Source: Mobilisporobacter senegalensis
GTDB lineage: Bacteria; Bacillota; Clostridia; Lachnospirales; Lachnospiraceae
Assembly: GCF_003752155.1 (NCBI RefSeq)
Contig: NZ_RJVG01000002.1
Span: 248,001-312,000, forward strand
Length of the DNA: 64,000 nt
Direction of reading: 5' to 3'
Shown here piece by piece: positions 8,857 through 20,584 of the stretch. Made by a program: the position numbers and the translations under genes. Numbering within the stretch: position 1 is the stretch's first letter; each line of letters starts with the position of its first letter. The notes beneath the pieces were generated by a model. That model had not been told where the DNA came from and ran no database searches. It saw only the letters and a list, made by a program, of their open reading frames with translations.

Positions 8857-10212
8857 ATGAGAAAAAAATTACTCGCAATTATTTTAACTTGCGCAATGGT
8901 CACATCTATTTTTGTAGGATGTGGTAACACGGGGAAGGAAAATCAAGGGAACTCTGATGGAGCATCGACAGAGGAGAGTACGGGAGAGACTTCTAAGGAA
9001 GATTTAAGTGGAACACTTACTTTTACAATCTGGGATAATAACTTAAATACTTATATTGAAGAAAATGATATGGTAGGAAAGTTCCAGGAACAGTATCCGA
9101 ATGTTGATATCGAGGTAGAGAAGATTAAAGATGACAGTGAATACTGGAATGCAATGAAGATGCGTGCATCAGCAAACCAATTACCGGATATTATGTTTAA
9201 CAAGCCTTTTACACTATCAAGATTTAAAGATTATCTGGTAGATTTATCAGGAACAGATGCGAGTGCCAACAATGAACTGGCACAGGGATATGCTGTAGAT
9301 GGAAAGGTGCTTGGAGTTCCAATGACAGCCGGTTATGAATATGTATACTACTGGAAAGACATGTTTAAAGAAGCAGGGGTAGAGATACCAGATACATGGG
9401 AAGAGTTTGAACAAGCAGCAAAAACGTTACAGGATTATTATGGAAAGAGTAATGCAGATTTTATGGCTCTTGCCTGTGGATTAAAAGATGAGTGGCCGGA
9501 TTATCCTTTTATGGAATTTATGCCTGCATTGGAATCCGGCAATGGACAGAATTGGAATACAATGGCTACACAGAATGAGCCGTTCGCAGAAGGAACTGAC
9601 ATCAATAAGGCATATCAGAAAGTCTATAACTTATTTACTTCCGGAGTGCTTGGAAAAGATCCGCTAGGACTTGGAAATGATCAGGTAACAGCTTTGTTTG
9701 CAACGAAAAATGCTGCAATGATTGCACTTGGTGACTGGGGACTTCAGAATATTCAAAATGGTGCAGAAGATGTATCCGAGCTTGGAACATTCTATCTTCC
9801 TGCAAGAAATTCAGAATCGGATCCTTTCAACGTAATTGTACAGGGTGATTCTTTGATGGGTGTAACAACACATTCCAAGAATCAGGAAGCAGCTGTTGCA
9901 TTTGTAGAGTGGTTTTATTCTGATGCATGGTATCCAGATTATCTTAATTATGTAACAAGCGCATCTTCCATGAAGAATTTCCCGAAAGAAAAGGATCCTG
10001 TTCTTGCAGAAGCAGATAATCTTAGTCCGGATAAAGTTCTTGTTATGTATGATGGAGGTGGAGATGATTTCGCCGCTATCCAGAATGAAACCACTTTTGA
10101 TTACAAGAAACTTGGCGCAGAAATGATGACAGAGGGATTTGTTTTAGATACAGCTTTGACAGAACTGAATGAAAAGTGGGCGGCTGCCAGAGAAAAACTT
10201 CAGATTCAATAG
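8857..10212 (+). CDS. Sugar ABC transporter substrate-binding lipoprotein
   Basis: A 451-residue extracellular solute-binding protein of family 1 (MalE/UgpB type). The start at ATG 8857 is preferred over 8821 because AGGGAGGT lies just ahead of it. The N-terminus is then a classic lipoprotein signal: basic MRKKLL, a hydrophobic core, and a lipobox ending at the cysteine of IFVGCG, followed by a low-complexity acidic/serine linker (SDGASTEESTGETSKED). The mature part starts with LSGTLTFTIWDNN and contains the usual PDIMFNKPF and GVPMTAGYEYVYYWKDMF blocks. It captures a sugar and hands it to the two permeases encoded next. With the beta-galactosidase genes downstream, a galacto-oligosaccharide or galactoside is the likely ligand. 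Confidence 0.92.
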   Translation: MRKKLLAIILTCAMVTSIFVGCGNTGKENQGNSDGASTEESTGETSKEDLSGTLTFTIWDNNLNTYIEENDMVGKFQEQYPNVDIEVEKIKDDSEYWNAMKMRASANQLPDIMFNKPFTLSRFKDYLVDLSGTDASANNELAQGYAVDGKVLGVPMTAGYEYVYYWKDMFKEAGVEIPDTWEEFEQAAKTLQDYYGKSNADFMALACGLKDEWPDYPFMEFMPALESGNGQNWNTMATQNEPFAEGTDINKAYQKVYNLFTSGVLGKDPLGLGNDQVTALFATKNAAMIALGDWGLQNIQNGAEDVSELGTFYLPARNSESDPFNVIVQGDSLMGVTTHSKNQEAAVAFVEWFYSDAWYPDYLNYVTSASSMKNFPKEKDPVLAEADNLSPDKVLVMYDGGGDDFAAIQNETTFDYKKLGAEMMTEGFVLDTALTELNEKWAAAREKLQIQ

Positions 10213-10231
10213 AATTTATAGTTTTGTGTTG

Positions 10232-10339
10232 ATATGGGGGTTACGATTAGTAGCCCTCATATACTATCAGGAGCTAAGAGTGAAATAAAACATTTTCACT
10301 CCCCAAGCTTGCGTTAAATAGAATCAAATTAGCTTGATT
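10232..10339 (+). other. Three tandem hairpins between binding-protein and permease genes
   Basis: Stem 1: ATATGGGGGTTAC (10232-10244) with GTAGCCCTCATAT (10250-10262), two wobble pairs, loop GATTA. Stem 2: GAGTGAAA (10278-10285) with TTTCACTC (10294-10301). Stem 3: AATCAA (10322-10327) with TTGATT (10334-10339). None is followed by a T-run, so they look like RNA-processing or stability elements that would keep the binding-protein mRNA more abundant than the permease mRNA, as known for malE-malF. Confidence 0.55.
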
Positions 10340-10362
10340 TTGCTTGGATTGGAGGATAAATT

Positions 10363-11265
10363 ATGACAAAATTAAATAAAAAAAGGCAAAAGTTCATTAT
10401 AATATCACTTATTGTACCGGTTTTACTTCTGATAGGTTTTGTAGTATTTCCTGCCATCGATCTGTTTCGTATGAGTTTTACAAACTGGGATGGTTACTCA
10501 AAGAATAGTCAGTTCATAGGAATAAGTAATTATCTATCCATGTTTCAGAATAAGGATTTATGGATGTCTCTTAAAAATAATGCAGTTTATTTTATAGTTC
10601 ATTTATGTATGATATTCGTAGAACTTGCATTTGCAGTTTTATTAACTGGTAAACTGCGTGGGGCAAAGTTTTACAAGACAATGGTATTTATGCCCTATAT
10701 CATTAATGGTGTGGCAATTGCATACGCTTTTTCATATTTCTTTTCACCAATTAACGGTGCCTTCGATGCTATTTTACAATCATTGCATCTGGAAGCTTTG
10801 AGTAGGAACTGGTTATCCGATACTAAAATTATCAATTATGTACTTTCTTTTGTATCTGTCTGGAGATTTAGTGGATATCATGTAATCCTGTTTATGGCGG
10901 CACTCCAGTCCATCCCTCAGGAGATAGAGGAAGCAGCCAGAGTAGATGGTGCAAATGCCTGGCATTTATTCAAATATGTCCAAATTCCGGCGATCATGCT
11001 AATGGTGGATTTTGTACTATTTGATAATATCAGAGGTGCACTTCAGGTATTTGATATTCCTTTCGTAATGACATCGGGTGGTCCGGGATATGCATCTTCT
11101 ACCTTTACATTATATACAATTAAGACAGCATTTGCTTTCTCCAACTTTGGGCTGGCATCCACTATGGCAGTCGCAATTATGGTAATGATAGTGGTTATAT
11201 ACATTATTCAGAACAAAGTGATTCATGGACTATTATTAAGAGACAGGAGGAAAGAGCATGTTTAA
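10363..11265 (+). CDS. Sugar ABC transporter permease (MalF/UgpA type)
   Basis: A 300-residue inner-membrane permease of carbohydrate ABC importers with about six TM helices; the first is IIISLIVPVLLLIGFVVFPAI. The cytoplasmic EAA loop is recognisable as EIEEAARVDGANAWHLFKYV, the contact site for the ATPase. It pairs with the permease encoded next, whose start overlaps its end by 8 bp. Start ATG follows GGAGGATAAATT. No ATP-binding subunit is encoded nearby, so a shared MsmX-like ATPase elsewhere is expected, as is common for CUT1 systems in Firmicutes. Confidence 0.93.
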   Translation: MTKLNKKRQKFIIISLIVPVLLLIGFVVFPAIDLFRMSFTNWDGYSKNSQFIGISNYLSMFQNKDLWMSLKNNAVYFIVHLCMIFVELAFAVLLTGKLRGAKFYKTMVFMPYIINGVAIAYAFSYFFSPINGAFDAILQSLHLEALSRNWLSDTKIINYVLSFVSVWRFSGYHVILFMAALQSIPQEIEEAARVDGANAWHLFKYVQIPAIMLMVDFVLFDNIRGALQVFDIPFVMTSGGPGYASSTFTLYTIKTAFAFSNFGLASTMAVAIMVMIVVIYIIQNKVIHGLLLRDRRKEHV

Positions 11266-12091
11266 GAAAGTGATAATTCAGGGTCTAAAACAAATTATAT
11301 GCCTGGCCATGGTAGCGATTGTGATAGGGCCGATTCTGCTGACTCTGTTTGCAGCATTAAAAACAAAAGCGGATATGGTTATTACTTCGCCTTTGACTCT
11401 GCCAGACTGGGATAAAATTACCTTAGACAATTTCAAAAAAGTATTATCGGATAAATACTTATTATTAGGTTTTAAAAATACTGGTATCATTTTAGTTGTA
11501 TCTATTTTTCTTAATGTTGTATTTGGAACAATTACTGCTTTTATCATTGACCGTTTTCAGTTTAAAGGGAAAAAGATTGTTGTAGCCTTATTCTTTATTG
11601 GAATGCTGATACCTAACTTTGTTACGGAAATTGCAAGATTTCGTATCATCCAGGGACTGCATCTATATAATACGCTTGGTGCTCCGATCGTTATTTATGT
11701 TGCATCAGATCTAATGCAGCTTTATATTTACAGGCAATTCTTATCTGGTATTTCTGTGGCTCTTGATGAGGCGGCACTCTTAGATGGATGTTCCTATTTT
11801 GGACTTTTCATAAAGATTATTTTTCCCCTTCTTGCGCCCGCTACGGCAACGGTCTGTATTATTAAAGCAATTAACATTATTAATGATATGTACGTTCCAT
11901 ATTTATATATGCCAAAGAATAAATTACGTACCCTTACAACTTTCATTATGAATTATGCCAATGCACAGCAGGGGTCCTGGCAGTTATTGGCAGCAGGAAT
12001 TATTATTGTTATGATTTCAACAATTATCATTTATGTATTTTTTCAGAAATATATTCTTGCCGGAGTCACAGCGGGTGCAGTAAAAGAATAA
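11258..12091 (+). CDS. Sugar ABC transporter permease (MalG/UgpE type)
   Basis: A 277-residue second permease of the CUT1 importer, with six predicted TM helices and the EAA loop ALDEAALLDGCSYFGLFIKI about 95 residues from the C-terminus. It overlaps the preceding permease gene by 8 bp, with AGGAGGAAAGAGC inside that gene as its ribosome binding site, so the two are translationally coupled. The lacL-like gene begins about 30 bp downstream, placing transport and hydrolysis in one operon. Confidence 0.93.
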   Translation: MFKKVIIQGLKQIICLAMVAIVIGPILLTLFAALKTKADMVITSPLTLPDWDKITLDNFKKVLSDKYLLLGFKNTGIILVVSIFLNVVFGTITAFIIDRFQFKGKKIVVALFFIGMLIPNFVTEIARFRIIQGLHLYNTLGAPIVIYVASDLMQLYIYRQFLSGISVALDEAALLDGCSYFGLFIKIIFPLLAPATATVCIIKAINIINDMYVPYLYMPKNKLRTLTTFIMNYANAQQGSWQLLAAGIIIVMISTIIIYVFFQKYILAGVTAGAVKE

Positions 12092-12096
12092 AGTGA

Positions 12097-14968
<2,872 letters not shown>

Positions 14969-15007
14969 GGCAGGAAAAAGGCTTTGATAAAATAGAAATG
15001 GCTTAGT

Positions 15008-15211
15008 TTAGTCTTTAAATTCAAACAGTTCTTCAACGGTTGCATCAAATATCCTGGCGATATCCATTGCCAGTTTTAAGGATGGATTATATTTTCCGTT
15101 TTCAAGATGTACAATTGTTTCACGCCTTACACCAACAAGTTGTGCCAATTCGTTTTGTTTCATCATGGCATTTTCACGGTATTCTTTGATTTTAGTTTTT
15201 AATGTGGGCAA
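15008..15211 (-). CDS. Small XRE-family HTH transcriptional regulator
   Basis: A 67-residue Cro/C1-type helix-turn-helix protein. The DNA-binding unit [20 protein letters not shown] fills its middle and the domain ends with [11 protein letters not shown], so the protein is a bare HTH with no effector domain. The start is TTG, with AGGAGGGG about 10 bp upstream. It lies 1 bp after the membrane protein gene on the same strand. Such short XRE regulators are often paired with small membrane proteins (YozG/DUF2178-type pairs), so the two probably form one regulatory unit. Confidence 0.9.
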   Translation of the reverse strand: MPTLKTKIKEYRENAMMKQNELAQLVGVRRETIVHLENGKYNPSLKLAMDIARIFDATVEELFEFKD

Positions 15212-15212
15212 T

Positions 15213-15575
15213 TTAAATTCCCCTCCTGTTATAAAGTAAAAATAAAAAAGCTTTCAGTGTTGTGATAATAACCAGTATGAGACATAATAACATGCTAATA
15301 TCGTCCCTGGTCATGGAATATTTCTTAAACATGGGGCCTCCGATAAACGCAGCTAAGATCATAAGGATGATCATAATAAAAGTGATGCATATACTGTCTA
15401 TTTTTCCAAGAATTAATCTGGCGTATTCATCCGCACTTTCTTTTTGTTTCAATCCAAGAATTATGACTGTAAGCATTCCAATATAACAAATTAATTGGAT
15501 GATTGGAGAAAAATCATCCCTTATAAAATTATATTTACTTAAAGCAGCCATGATTGTCAATTGGATTTCTAACAA
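15213..15575 (-). CDS. Small membrane protein paired with XRE regulator
   Basis: A 120-residue hydrophobic protein with three TM helices: [36 protein letters not shown] and [20 protein letters not shown]. Charged loops include [19 protein letters not shown]. It resembles the DUF2178-type membrane proteins that accompany small XRE regulators, but I cannot assign the family firmly. The frame opens at TTG 15575; an ATG at 15551 (MAALSKYNF) is an alternative, and neither has a strong ribosome binding site. Function unknown; possibly a membrane sensor or sequestering partner for the regulator. Confidence 0.65.
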   Translation of the reverse strand: MLEIQLTIMAALSKYNFIRDDFSPIIQLICYIGMLTVIILGLKQKESADEYARLILGKIDSICITFIMIILMILAAFIGGPMFKKYSMTRDDISMLLCLILVIITTLKAFLFLLYNRRGI

Positions 15576-15610
15576 AATTGTTTAAATAATCATGGTATCG
15601 TTAAATAGAT

Positions 15611-15727
15611 AAAACCTTGAGAGAATAAATAATAATTTGGGCTTAAAGTAGGTTGAGGATATCCTTATGTTTTTTAAAAAACAATCAGATGAAAAGCCCA
15701 AATTATTATCTAATCCCTCAAGGTTTT
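15611..15727. terminator. Long inverted repeat between argG and the XRE unit
   Basis: AAAACCTTGAG (15611-15621) pairs with CTCAAGGTTTT (15717-15727), and AATAATTTGGGCTT (15631-15644) with its complement at 15694-15707, leaving a loop of about 49 nt. It lies just past the argG stop on the minus strand. It probably ends argG transcription, and may do the same for read-through from the other side. Confidence 0.6.
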
Positions 15728-15763
15728 ACAATTTCAAGGATATTAGTTGAAAGAATTAAGAAC

Positions 15764-16984
15764 TTACTTATTTTTTTCGGCTTCAGCCATCTTCATAGCA
15801 CGAACTTTTAAAGATAAGCCGAATAAGTTAATGAACCCTTCTGCATCATGGTGGTTATAAAGATCACCAGTTGTAAAGGATGCAATGCTCTCATTGTATA
15901 ATGAATAAGGAGAAGTAGTACCTTGTTTAATGATATTACCTTTGTACAGCTTGAATTTAACTTCACCTGTTACATAGCTTTGTGTTGATTCGATAAAAGC
16001 CTGTAAAGCTTCACGTAAAGGAGTAAACCATTTTCCTTCATAAACTACATCTGCAAATTTATTGCCAATTTCTTTTTTCACCGTTAATGTGGAACGATCA
16101 AGGATTAATTCTTCTAATTGAGTGTGTGCCTCCATGAGAATAGTTCCACCAGGAGTTTCATATACACCACGGGATTTCATGCCTACTACACGGTTTTCTA
16201 CAATATCTACAATACCAATTCCATGCTTTCCGCCAAGCTCATTTAATTTCTTGATAATATCAGACACGGATAAGTTCTCTCCATTTACGCTGACAGGAAT
16301 TCCTTTTTCAAAAGCCATGGTAACGATTTCTCCTTCATCAGGAGCATTCTCAGGAGAAACACCCAGTACCAGCAGATGATCGTAATCGGGAGCTTCCCCG
16401 GGATCTTCCAGTTCAAGACCTTCATGGCTGATATGCCATAAATTTCTGTCGCGGCTATAGCTATTGTTCATGGAGAAAGGAAGGTCAATACCATGTTGTT
16501 TGCAATATTCGATTTCATCTTCTCTGGAGCTCATATTCCAGGTATCACATCTCCATGGAGCAATAATCTTTAAATCCGGGGCTAAAGCTTTAATTCCCAG
16601 TTCAAAACGAACCTGATCATTTCCTTTACCGGTGGCGCCGTGACAGATAGCAGTAGCACCTTCTATTCTGGCAATTTCAACAAGTCTTTTTGCAATCACC
16701 GGTCTTGCCATGGAGGTACCAAGAAGATACTTATTTTCATAGATGGCATTTGCCTGAACGCATGGAATTACATAATCGTTACAAAATTCGTCTACAACAT
16801 CTTCAATATATAATTTAGTAGCACCTGATAATTTTGCTCTTTCTTCCAGACCATCTAATTCATTTCCCTGGCCAACGTCAATACAAACACATACCACATC
16901 AAAATCATAATTTTCTTTTAACCAAGGGATAATTGCAGTGGTATCAAGCCCACCTGAATACGCAAGGATTACTTTTTCTTTCAT
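15764..16984 (-). CDS. argG: Argininosuccinate synthase
   Basis: A 406-residue argininosuccinate synthase, which joins citrulline and aspartate with ATP in the seventh step of arginine synthesis. The N-terminal VILAYSGGLDTT is the PP-loop ATP-binding motif; CICHGATGKGNDQVRFE-type sequence (AICHGATGKGNDQVRFELGI) and the SREDEIEYC block follow as in the family. ATG 16984 is chosen because GGAGGT lies 6 bp ahead; the frame stays open further upstream but without a start signal. argH does not follow it; a long inverted repeat does, so argG is monocistronic here. It diverges from argC across a shared AT-rich control region. Confidence 0.96.
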   Translation of the reverse strand: MKEKVILAYSGGLDTTAIIPWLKENYDFDVVCVCIDVGQGNELDGLEERAKLSGATKLYIEDVVDEFCNDYVIPCVQANAIYENKYLLGTSMARPVIAKRLVEIARIEGATAICHGATGKGNDQVRFELGIKALAPDLKIIAPWRCDTWNMSSREDEIEYCKQHGIDLPFSMNNSYSRDRNLWHISHEGLELEDPGEAPDYDHLLVLGVSPENAPDEGEIVTMAFEKGIPVSVNGENLSVSDIIKKLNELGGKHGIGIVDIVENRVVGMKSRGVYETPGGTILMEAHTQLEELILDRSTLTVKKEIGNKFADVVYEGKWFTPLREALQAFIESTQSYVTGEVKFKLYKGNIIKQGTTSPYSLYNESIASFTTGDLYNHHDAEGFINLFGLSLKVRAMKMAEAEKNK

Positions 16985-17323
16985 AAACATACCTCCGATC
17001 TTTAGACTTTTTTCTAAAGATAATTTCTTAATGTAAAATGTTATTATAAATATACAACATAATGAACAATTATGCAATAAGAATTTTTAAATATTAATTA
17101 ATATTTATATTTATAAGATACACTAAATATTAAAATAAGCTATTTTAATGGGAATAAATGAAAATATACAAATATAATAAGATGAATAAATTTTAATTTG
17201 ATATTGCATAAAATGCATAAAAGATGTATAATTATGAGAAATAATTTATATTTAACGAAAAGCGGTTGAAAAATCAAATCAAAGTAATATCCGCTATCAA
17301 ATGAAACTTATAAGGAGGATGCT
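16985..17323. promoter_or_regulatory. Divergent argG/argC control region with ArgR-box-like sites
   Basis: A 339-bp region without genes, very AT-rich. argC promoter (+): TTGCAT 17204-17209, 17-bp spacer, TATAAT 17227-17232. argG promoter (-): TTGCAT at 17077-17072, 17-bp spacer, TATATT at 17054-17049. Matches to the ArgR/AhrC core TGNATWWWWATNCA are TGAACAATTATGCA at 17063-17076 (one mismatch, over the argG -35 box), TGCATAAAATGCA at 17205-17217 (one base short) and TGTATAATTATGAG at 17225-17238 (two mismatches). A perfect 18-bp AT palindrome lies at 17089-17106. Arginine-dependent repression from both sides is the likely role. Confidence 0.6.
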
Positions 17324-18364
17324 ATGATTAATGTAGGAATAATTGGCTCAACAGGATATGCCGGTGGTGAACTTGTCAGACTTTTGTTGCAGCGTGAAGA
17401 TATAGTGATAAAGTGGTTTGGCTCAAAAAGTTATATTGATAAGAGATATTCTGATATCTTTCAAAACATGTTTCAGCTCGTGGATAATATCTGTATGGAT
17501 GATAATATGGGAGAACTGGCAAATCAGGTAGATGTAATTTTTACTGCAACACCACAAGGTTTTTGTGCCTCTCTTCTGAATGAAGATATTCTTGGGAAAA
17601 CTAAAATTATTGATTTGAGTGCAGATTACAGAATCAAAGATGTGAATATTTATGAAGAATGGTATGGAATAAAGCATGAGAGTCCTCAATTTATTCAAGA
17701 GGCAGTTTATGGCTTATGTGAAATCAACAGGGATCAGATTAAAAGTGCAAGAATCATTGCAAATCCAGGTTGTTACCCAACCTGCTCCACCTTGGCGATT
17801 TATCCTCTCATAAAGGAAGGAATCATTGATGCAGGCTCCATTATTATAGACGCTAAGTCAGGAACTTCCGGAGCAGGAAGAGGAGCAAAGGTAGGGAATC
17901 TATATTGTGAAGTGAATGAAAGTATAAAAGCTTATGGTGTTTCAAATCATCGACATACGCCAGAGATAGAAGAACAATTATCTCTTGTCTCAGGAGGAGA
18001 AATTAAAATTAATTTTACTCCTCACCTTGTACCTATGAATCGGGGAATCTTAATTACTGCATATGGGAATCTGCAAAGAGTCGTATCTTATGAAGAAATT
18101 AAGGGGATTTATGATAAATATTATAAGAATGAATATTTTGTCAGAGTTTTAGAAAAGGGAGTCTGCCCTGAAACAAAGTGGGTGGAAGGAAGTAATTATG
18201 TAGATGTGAATTTTCAGATTGACCCAAGAACGAATCGTATTATCATGATGGGCGCAATGGATAATCTGGTAAAAGGTGCAGCCGGTCAGGCAATTCAGAA
18301 TATGAATATTATGTTCGGATTAGAAGAGAATAAAGGTTTAAAATTAGTTCCAATGTTTCCATAA
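17324..18364 (+). CDS. argC: N-acetyl-gamma-glutamyl-phosphate reductase
   Basis: A 346-residue ArgC, the NADPH-dependent reductase of the third step of arginine synthesis. The N-terminal Rossmann motif GIIGSTGYAGGELVRLL and the active-site cysteine C150 in ANPGCYPTCS are present, as is the SGTSGAGRGAK loop. Length is typical for the type 1 enzyme. ATG has GGAGG 7 bp upstream. First gene of argCJBD; argJ follows after about 30 bp. Confidence 0.96.
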   Translation: MINVGIIGSTGYAGGELVRLLLQREDIVIKWFGSKSYIDKRYSDIFQNMFQLVDNICMDDNMGELANQVDVIFTATPQGFCASLLNEDILGKTKIIDLSADYRIKDVNIYEEWYGIKHESPQFIQEAVYGLCEINRDQIKSARIIANPGCYPTCSTLAIYPLIKEGIIDAGSIIIDAKSGTSGAGRGAKVGNLYCEVNESIKAYGVSNHRHTPEIEEQLSLVSGGEIKINFTPHLVPMNRGILITAYGNLQRVVSYEEIKGIYDKYYKNEYFVRVLEKGVCPETKWVEGSNYVDVNFQIDPRTNRIIMMGAMDNLVKGAAGQAIQNMNIMFGLEENKGLKLVPMFP

Positions 18365-18395
18365 ATAAATACGTTGATTAATTGGAGGAATGAAT

Positions 18396-19616
18396 ATGAA
18401 GAAAATAAATGGTGGAGTTACTGCTGCAAAAGGATTTAAGGCAGCTGGAATTTATGCAGGTATAAAGAAAAAGAAAAAGGATATGGCATTGGTCTATAGC
18501 GCGGTTCCAGCTACCGTTGCCGGTACATTTACTACTAATGTCGTAAAAGCAGCTCCAGTGAAATGGTGCCAGAAAGTAATCAAAGAAAGTGAAACAGCAA
18601 ATGCAGTGGTACTTAATAGCGGAGTTGCCAATGCATGTACCGGTATGGAAGGGGATAAAAATAATTTACTTATGGCGAAAGCGGTGGCAGAGTATTTGAA
18701 TATTTCTGAGAATACAGTGCTGACGGCTTCTACAGGGGTGATTGGGAAACAGCTGCCTATTGATGTGATCGTCCATGGAATTAAAAATATCATTCCTGAT
18801 TTAAAGGATTCCATTGAGGCGGGTACGATGGCGGCAGAAGCGATTATGACTACAGATACATATTTGAAACAATGGGCTGTGGAATTCGAGTTAAATGGAA
18901 AAACAGTGACCATTGGAGGTATGTCAAAAGGCTCCGGTATGATTCATCCCAATATGGCGACTATGCTTGGAGTAATCACAACGGATGCGGCAATCAGTAA
19001 AGAATTACTATCAGACGCGATCCGTAATGATGTAAAGGACTCCTTTAATATGATATCTGTTGATCGTGATACCTCTACCAATGATTCATTAATTATTCTG
19101 GCTAATGGTCTTGCAGGAAACGAAATTATCAATCAGAAAAATGAAGATTATAAAATATTCTGCAAAGCACTCAATAAGGTTACCACTGAACTTGCCAAGA
19201 TGATGGCAGCAGATGGTGAAGGAGCCACTAAGCTATTAGAAGTACAAGTGACAGGTACCGTAACAAAAGAGGATGCAGTAATGCTTAGTAAATCAATTAT
19301 AACTTCTAATCTGGTAAAATCAGCAGTGTTTGGCAACGATGCAAACTGGGGGAGAATTCTATGTGCCATGGGATATTCAGGTATTGAATTTAACCCTGAT
19401 ACAGTGGATTTGTTTATTGAAAGTGAGACAGGTAAATTACAGCTTGTGAAAGATGGAATGGGGACAGATTATAGTGAAGAACTCGCAACCAGAATTCTTT
19501 CCTCGAAAGAAGTAAAAGCAATTGCAGATGTAAAGCTGGGGGATGGAAAAGCAACTGCATGGGGTTGTGATCTCACTTATGATTATGTAAAGATTAATGC
19601 GGATTATCGTTCTTAA
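18396..19616 (+). CDS. argJ: Bifunctional glutamate N-acetyltransferase / ornithine acetyltransferase
   Basis: A 406-residue ArgJ, which recycles the acetyl group from N-acetylornithine to glutamate and may also use acetyl-CoA. The precursor cleaves itself before the nucleophilic threonine in HPNMATMLGV (T189 from this start), giving alpha and beta chains. KGSGMIHPN precedes the site and a WGRILCAMGYS block lies in the beta chain. The ATG at 18396 is preferred over 18390 because GGAGGA abuts the earlier one. With argJ present, no separate argA or argE is needed for the cyclic pathway. Confidence 0.96.
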   Translation: MKKINGGVTAAKGFKAAGIYAGIKKKKKDMALVYSAVPATVAGTFTTNVVKAAPVKWCQKVIKESETANAVVLNSGVANACTGMEGDKNNLLMAKAVAEYLNISENTVLTASTGVIGKQLPIDVIVHGIKNIIPDLKDSIEAGTMAAEAIMTTDTYLKQWAVEFELNGKTVTIGGMSKGSGMIHPNMATMLGVITTDAAISKELLSDAIRNDVKDSFNMISVDRDTSTNDSLIILANGLAGNEIINQKNEDYKIFCKALNKVTTELAKMMAADGEGATKLLEVQVTGTVTKEDAVMLSKSIITSNLVKSAVFGNDANWGRILCAMGYSGIEFNPDTVDLFIESETGKLQLVKDGMGTDYSEELATRILSSKEVKAIADVKLGDGKATAWGCDLTYDYVKINADYRS

Positions 19617-19693
19617 ATATATATTTTGGATAATAAAGCAATAGATTGTTCATTTTTTTAATTAGTAATGGCGAAAGACTCGGAGGACAGAAT

Positions 19694-20584
19694 ATGGAAA
19701 ATATGGATCAAATTTTTATAAAGGCACAAACTCTTATAGAGGCCCTTCCTTATATACAAAAATTTAATAATAAAAAGGTAGTTGTAAAATACGGCGGAAG
19801 TGCCATGGTGGATGGGGAACTCCAACACAATGTGATAAAAGATGTTGCACTTCTTAAACTCATTGGCATGCAGCCAATTATCGTTCATGGCGGAGGCAAA
19901 GAAATCAGTTCGTGGCTGTCTAAAGTTGGGAAAGACACAAAATTCATTGAAGGCCTCAGAGTAACGGACCAGGATACAATGGAAATTGCTGAAATGGTAC
20001 TAAATAAGGTAAATAAAGGGCTGGTCCAGATGGTACAGCAGCTTGGTGTGAAGGCAGTTGGAATCAGTGGGAAAGATGGAGCTACTTTAAAAGTAGAAAA
20101 GAAACTAGTAAATGGAAGAGATATAGGATACGTTGGAGATATTACATCTGTAAATACAGAGTTGATTGATACATTAATTGCCAATGATTTTATTCCTATC
20201 ATTGCCCCAATTGGTCTGGATGAAAATTACGATACCTATAATATTAATGCAGATGATGCCGCCTGTGCGGTTGCAACTGCCATAGGGGCGGAAAAGTTAG
20301 CATTTTTAACAGATATTGAAGGGGTATATAAAGATCCGGAGGATAAAAGTACTTTAATTTCTGTATTAACTCTGGATGAAGCAGATGATTTAATTGGAGA
20401 TGGTTTTATCGGCGGCGGGATGCTGCCAAAATTAAAAAATTGTATTGATGCTGTTAAAAATGGAGTTACAAGAGTTCATATTCTTGACGGAAGAAAAGAA
20501 CATTGTTTATTACTTGAATTCTTTACCAATCGTGGAATCGGAACAGCGATCATTAATAAGGGAGGTCTCTTAGATAATGAATAA
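19694..20584 (+). CDS. argB: Acetylglutamate kinase
   Basis: A 296-residue amino-acid kinase family enzyme that phosphorylates N-acetylglutamate, usually the arginine-inhibited step. Visible are VVKYGGSAM (phosphate binding), the [12 protein letters not shown] substrate loop, [12 protein letters not shown] and the [16 protein letters not shown] motif. The ATG at 19694 is 8 bp after CGGAGG; the longer upstream frame (from 19646) has no ribosome binding site. The N-terminal helix [20 protein letters not shown] is of the type found in hexameric, arginine-sensitive enzymes. Overlaps argD by 8 bp. Confidence 0.96.
   Translation: MENMDQIFIKAQTLIEALPYIQKFNNKKVVVKYGGSAMVDGELQHNVIKDVALLKLIGMQPIIVHGGGKEISSWLSKVGKDTKFIEGLRVTDQDTMEIAEMVLNKVNKGLVQMVQQLGVKAVGISGKDGATLKVEKKLVNGRDIGYVGDITSVNTELIDTLIANDFIPIIAPIGLDENYDTYNINADDAACAVATAIGAEKLAFLTDIEGVYKDPEDKSTLISVLTLDEADDLIGDGFIGGGMLPKLKNCIDAVKNGVTRVHILDGRKEHCLLLEFFTNRGIGTAIINKGGLLDNE

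Noticed and set aside
18494-18913. 139-codon open frame antisense to argJ
   Set aside because: Fully contained in argJ, no ribosome binding site; a shadow of the GC pattern of the real gene.
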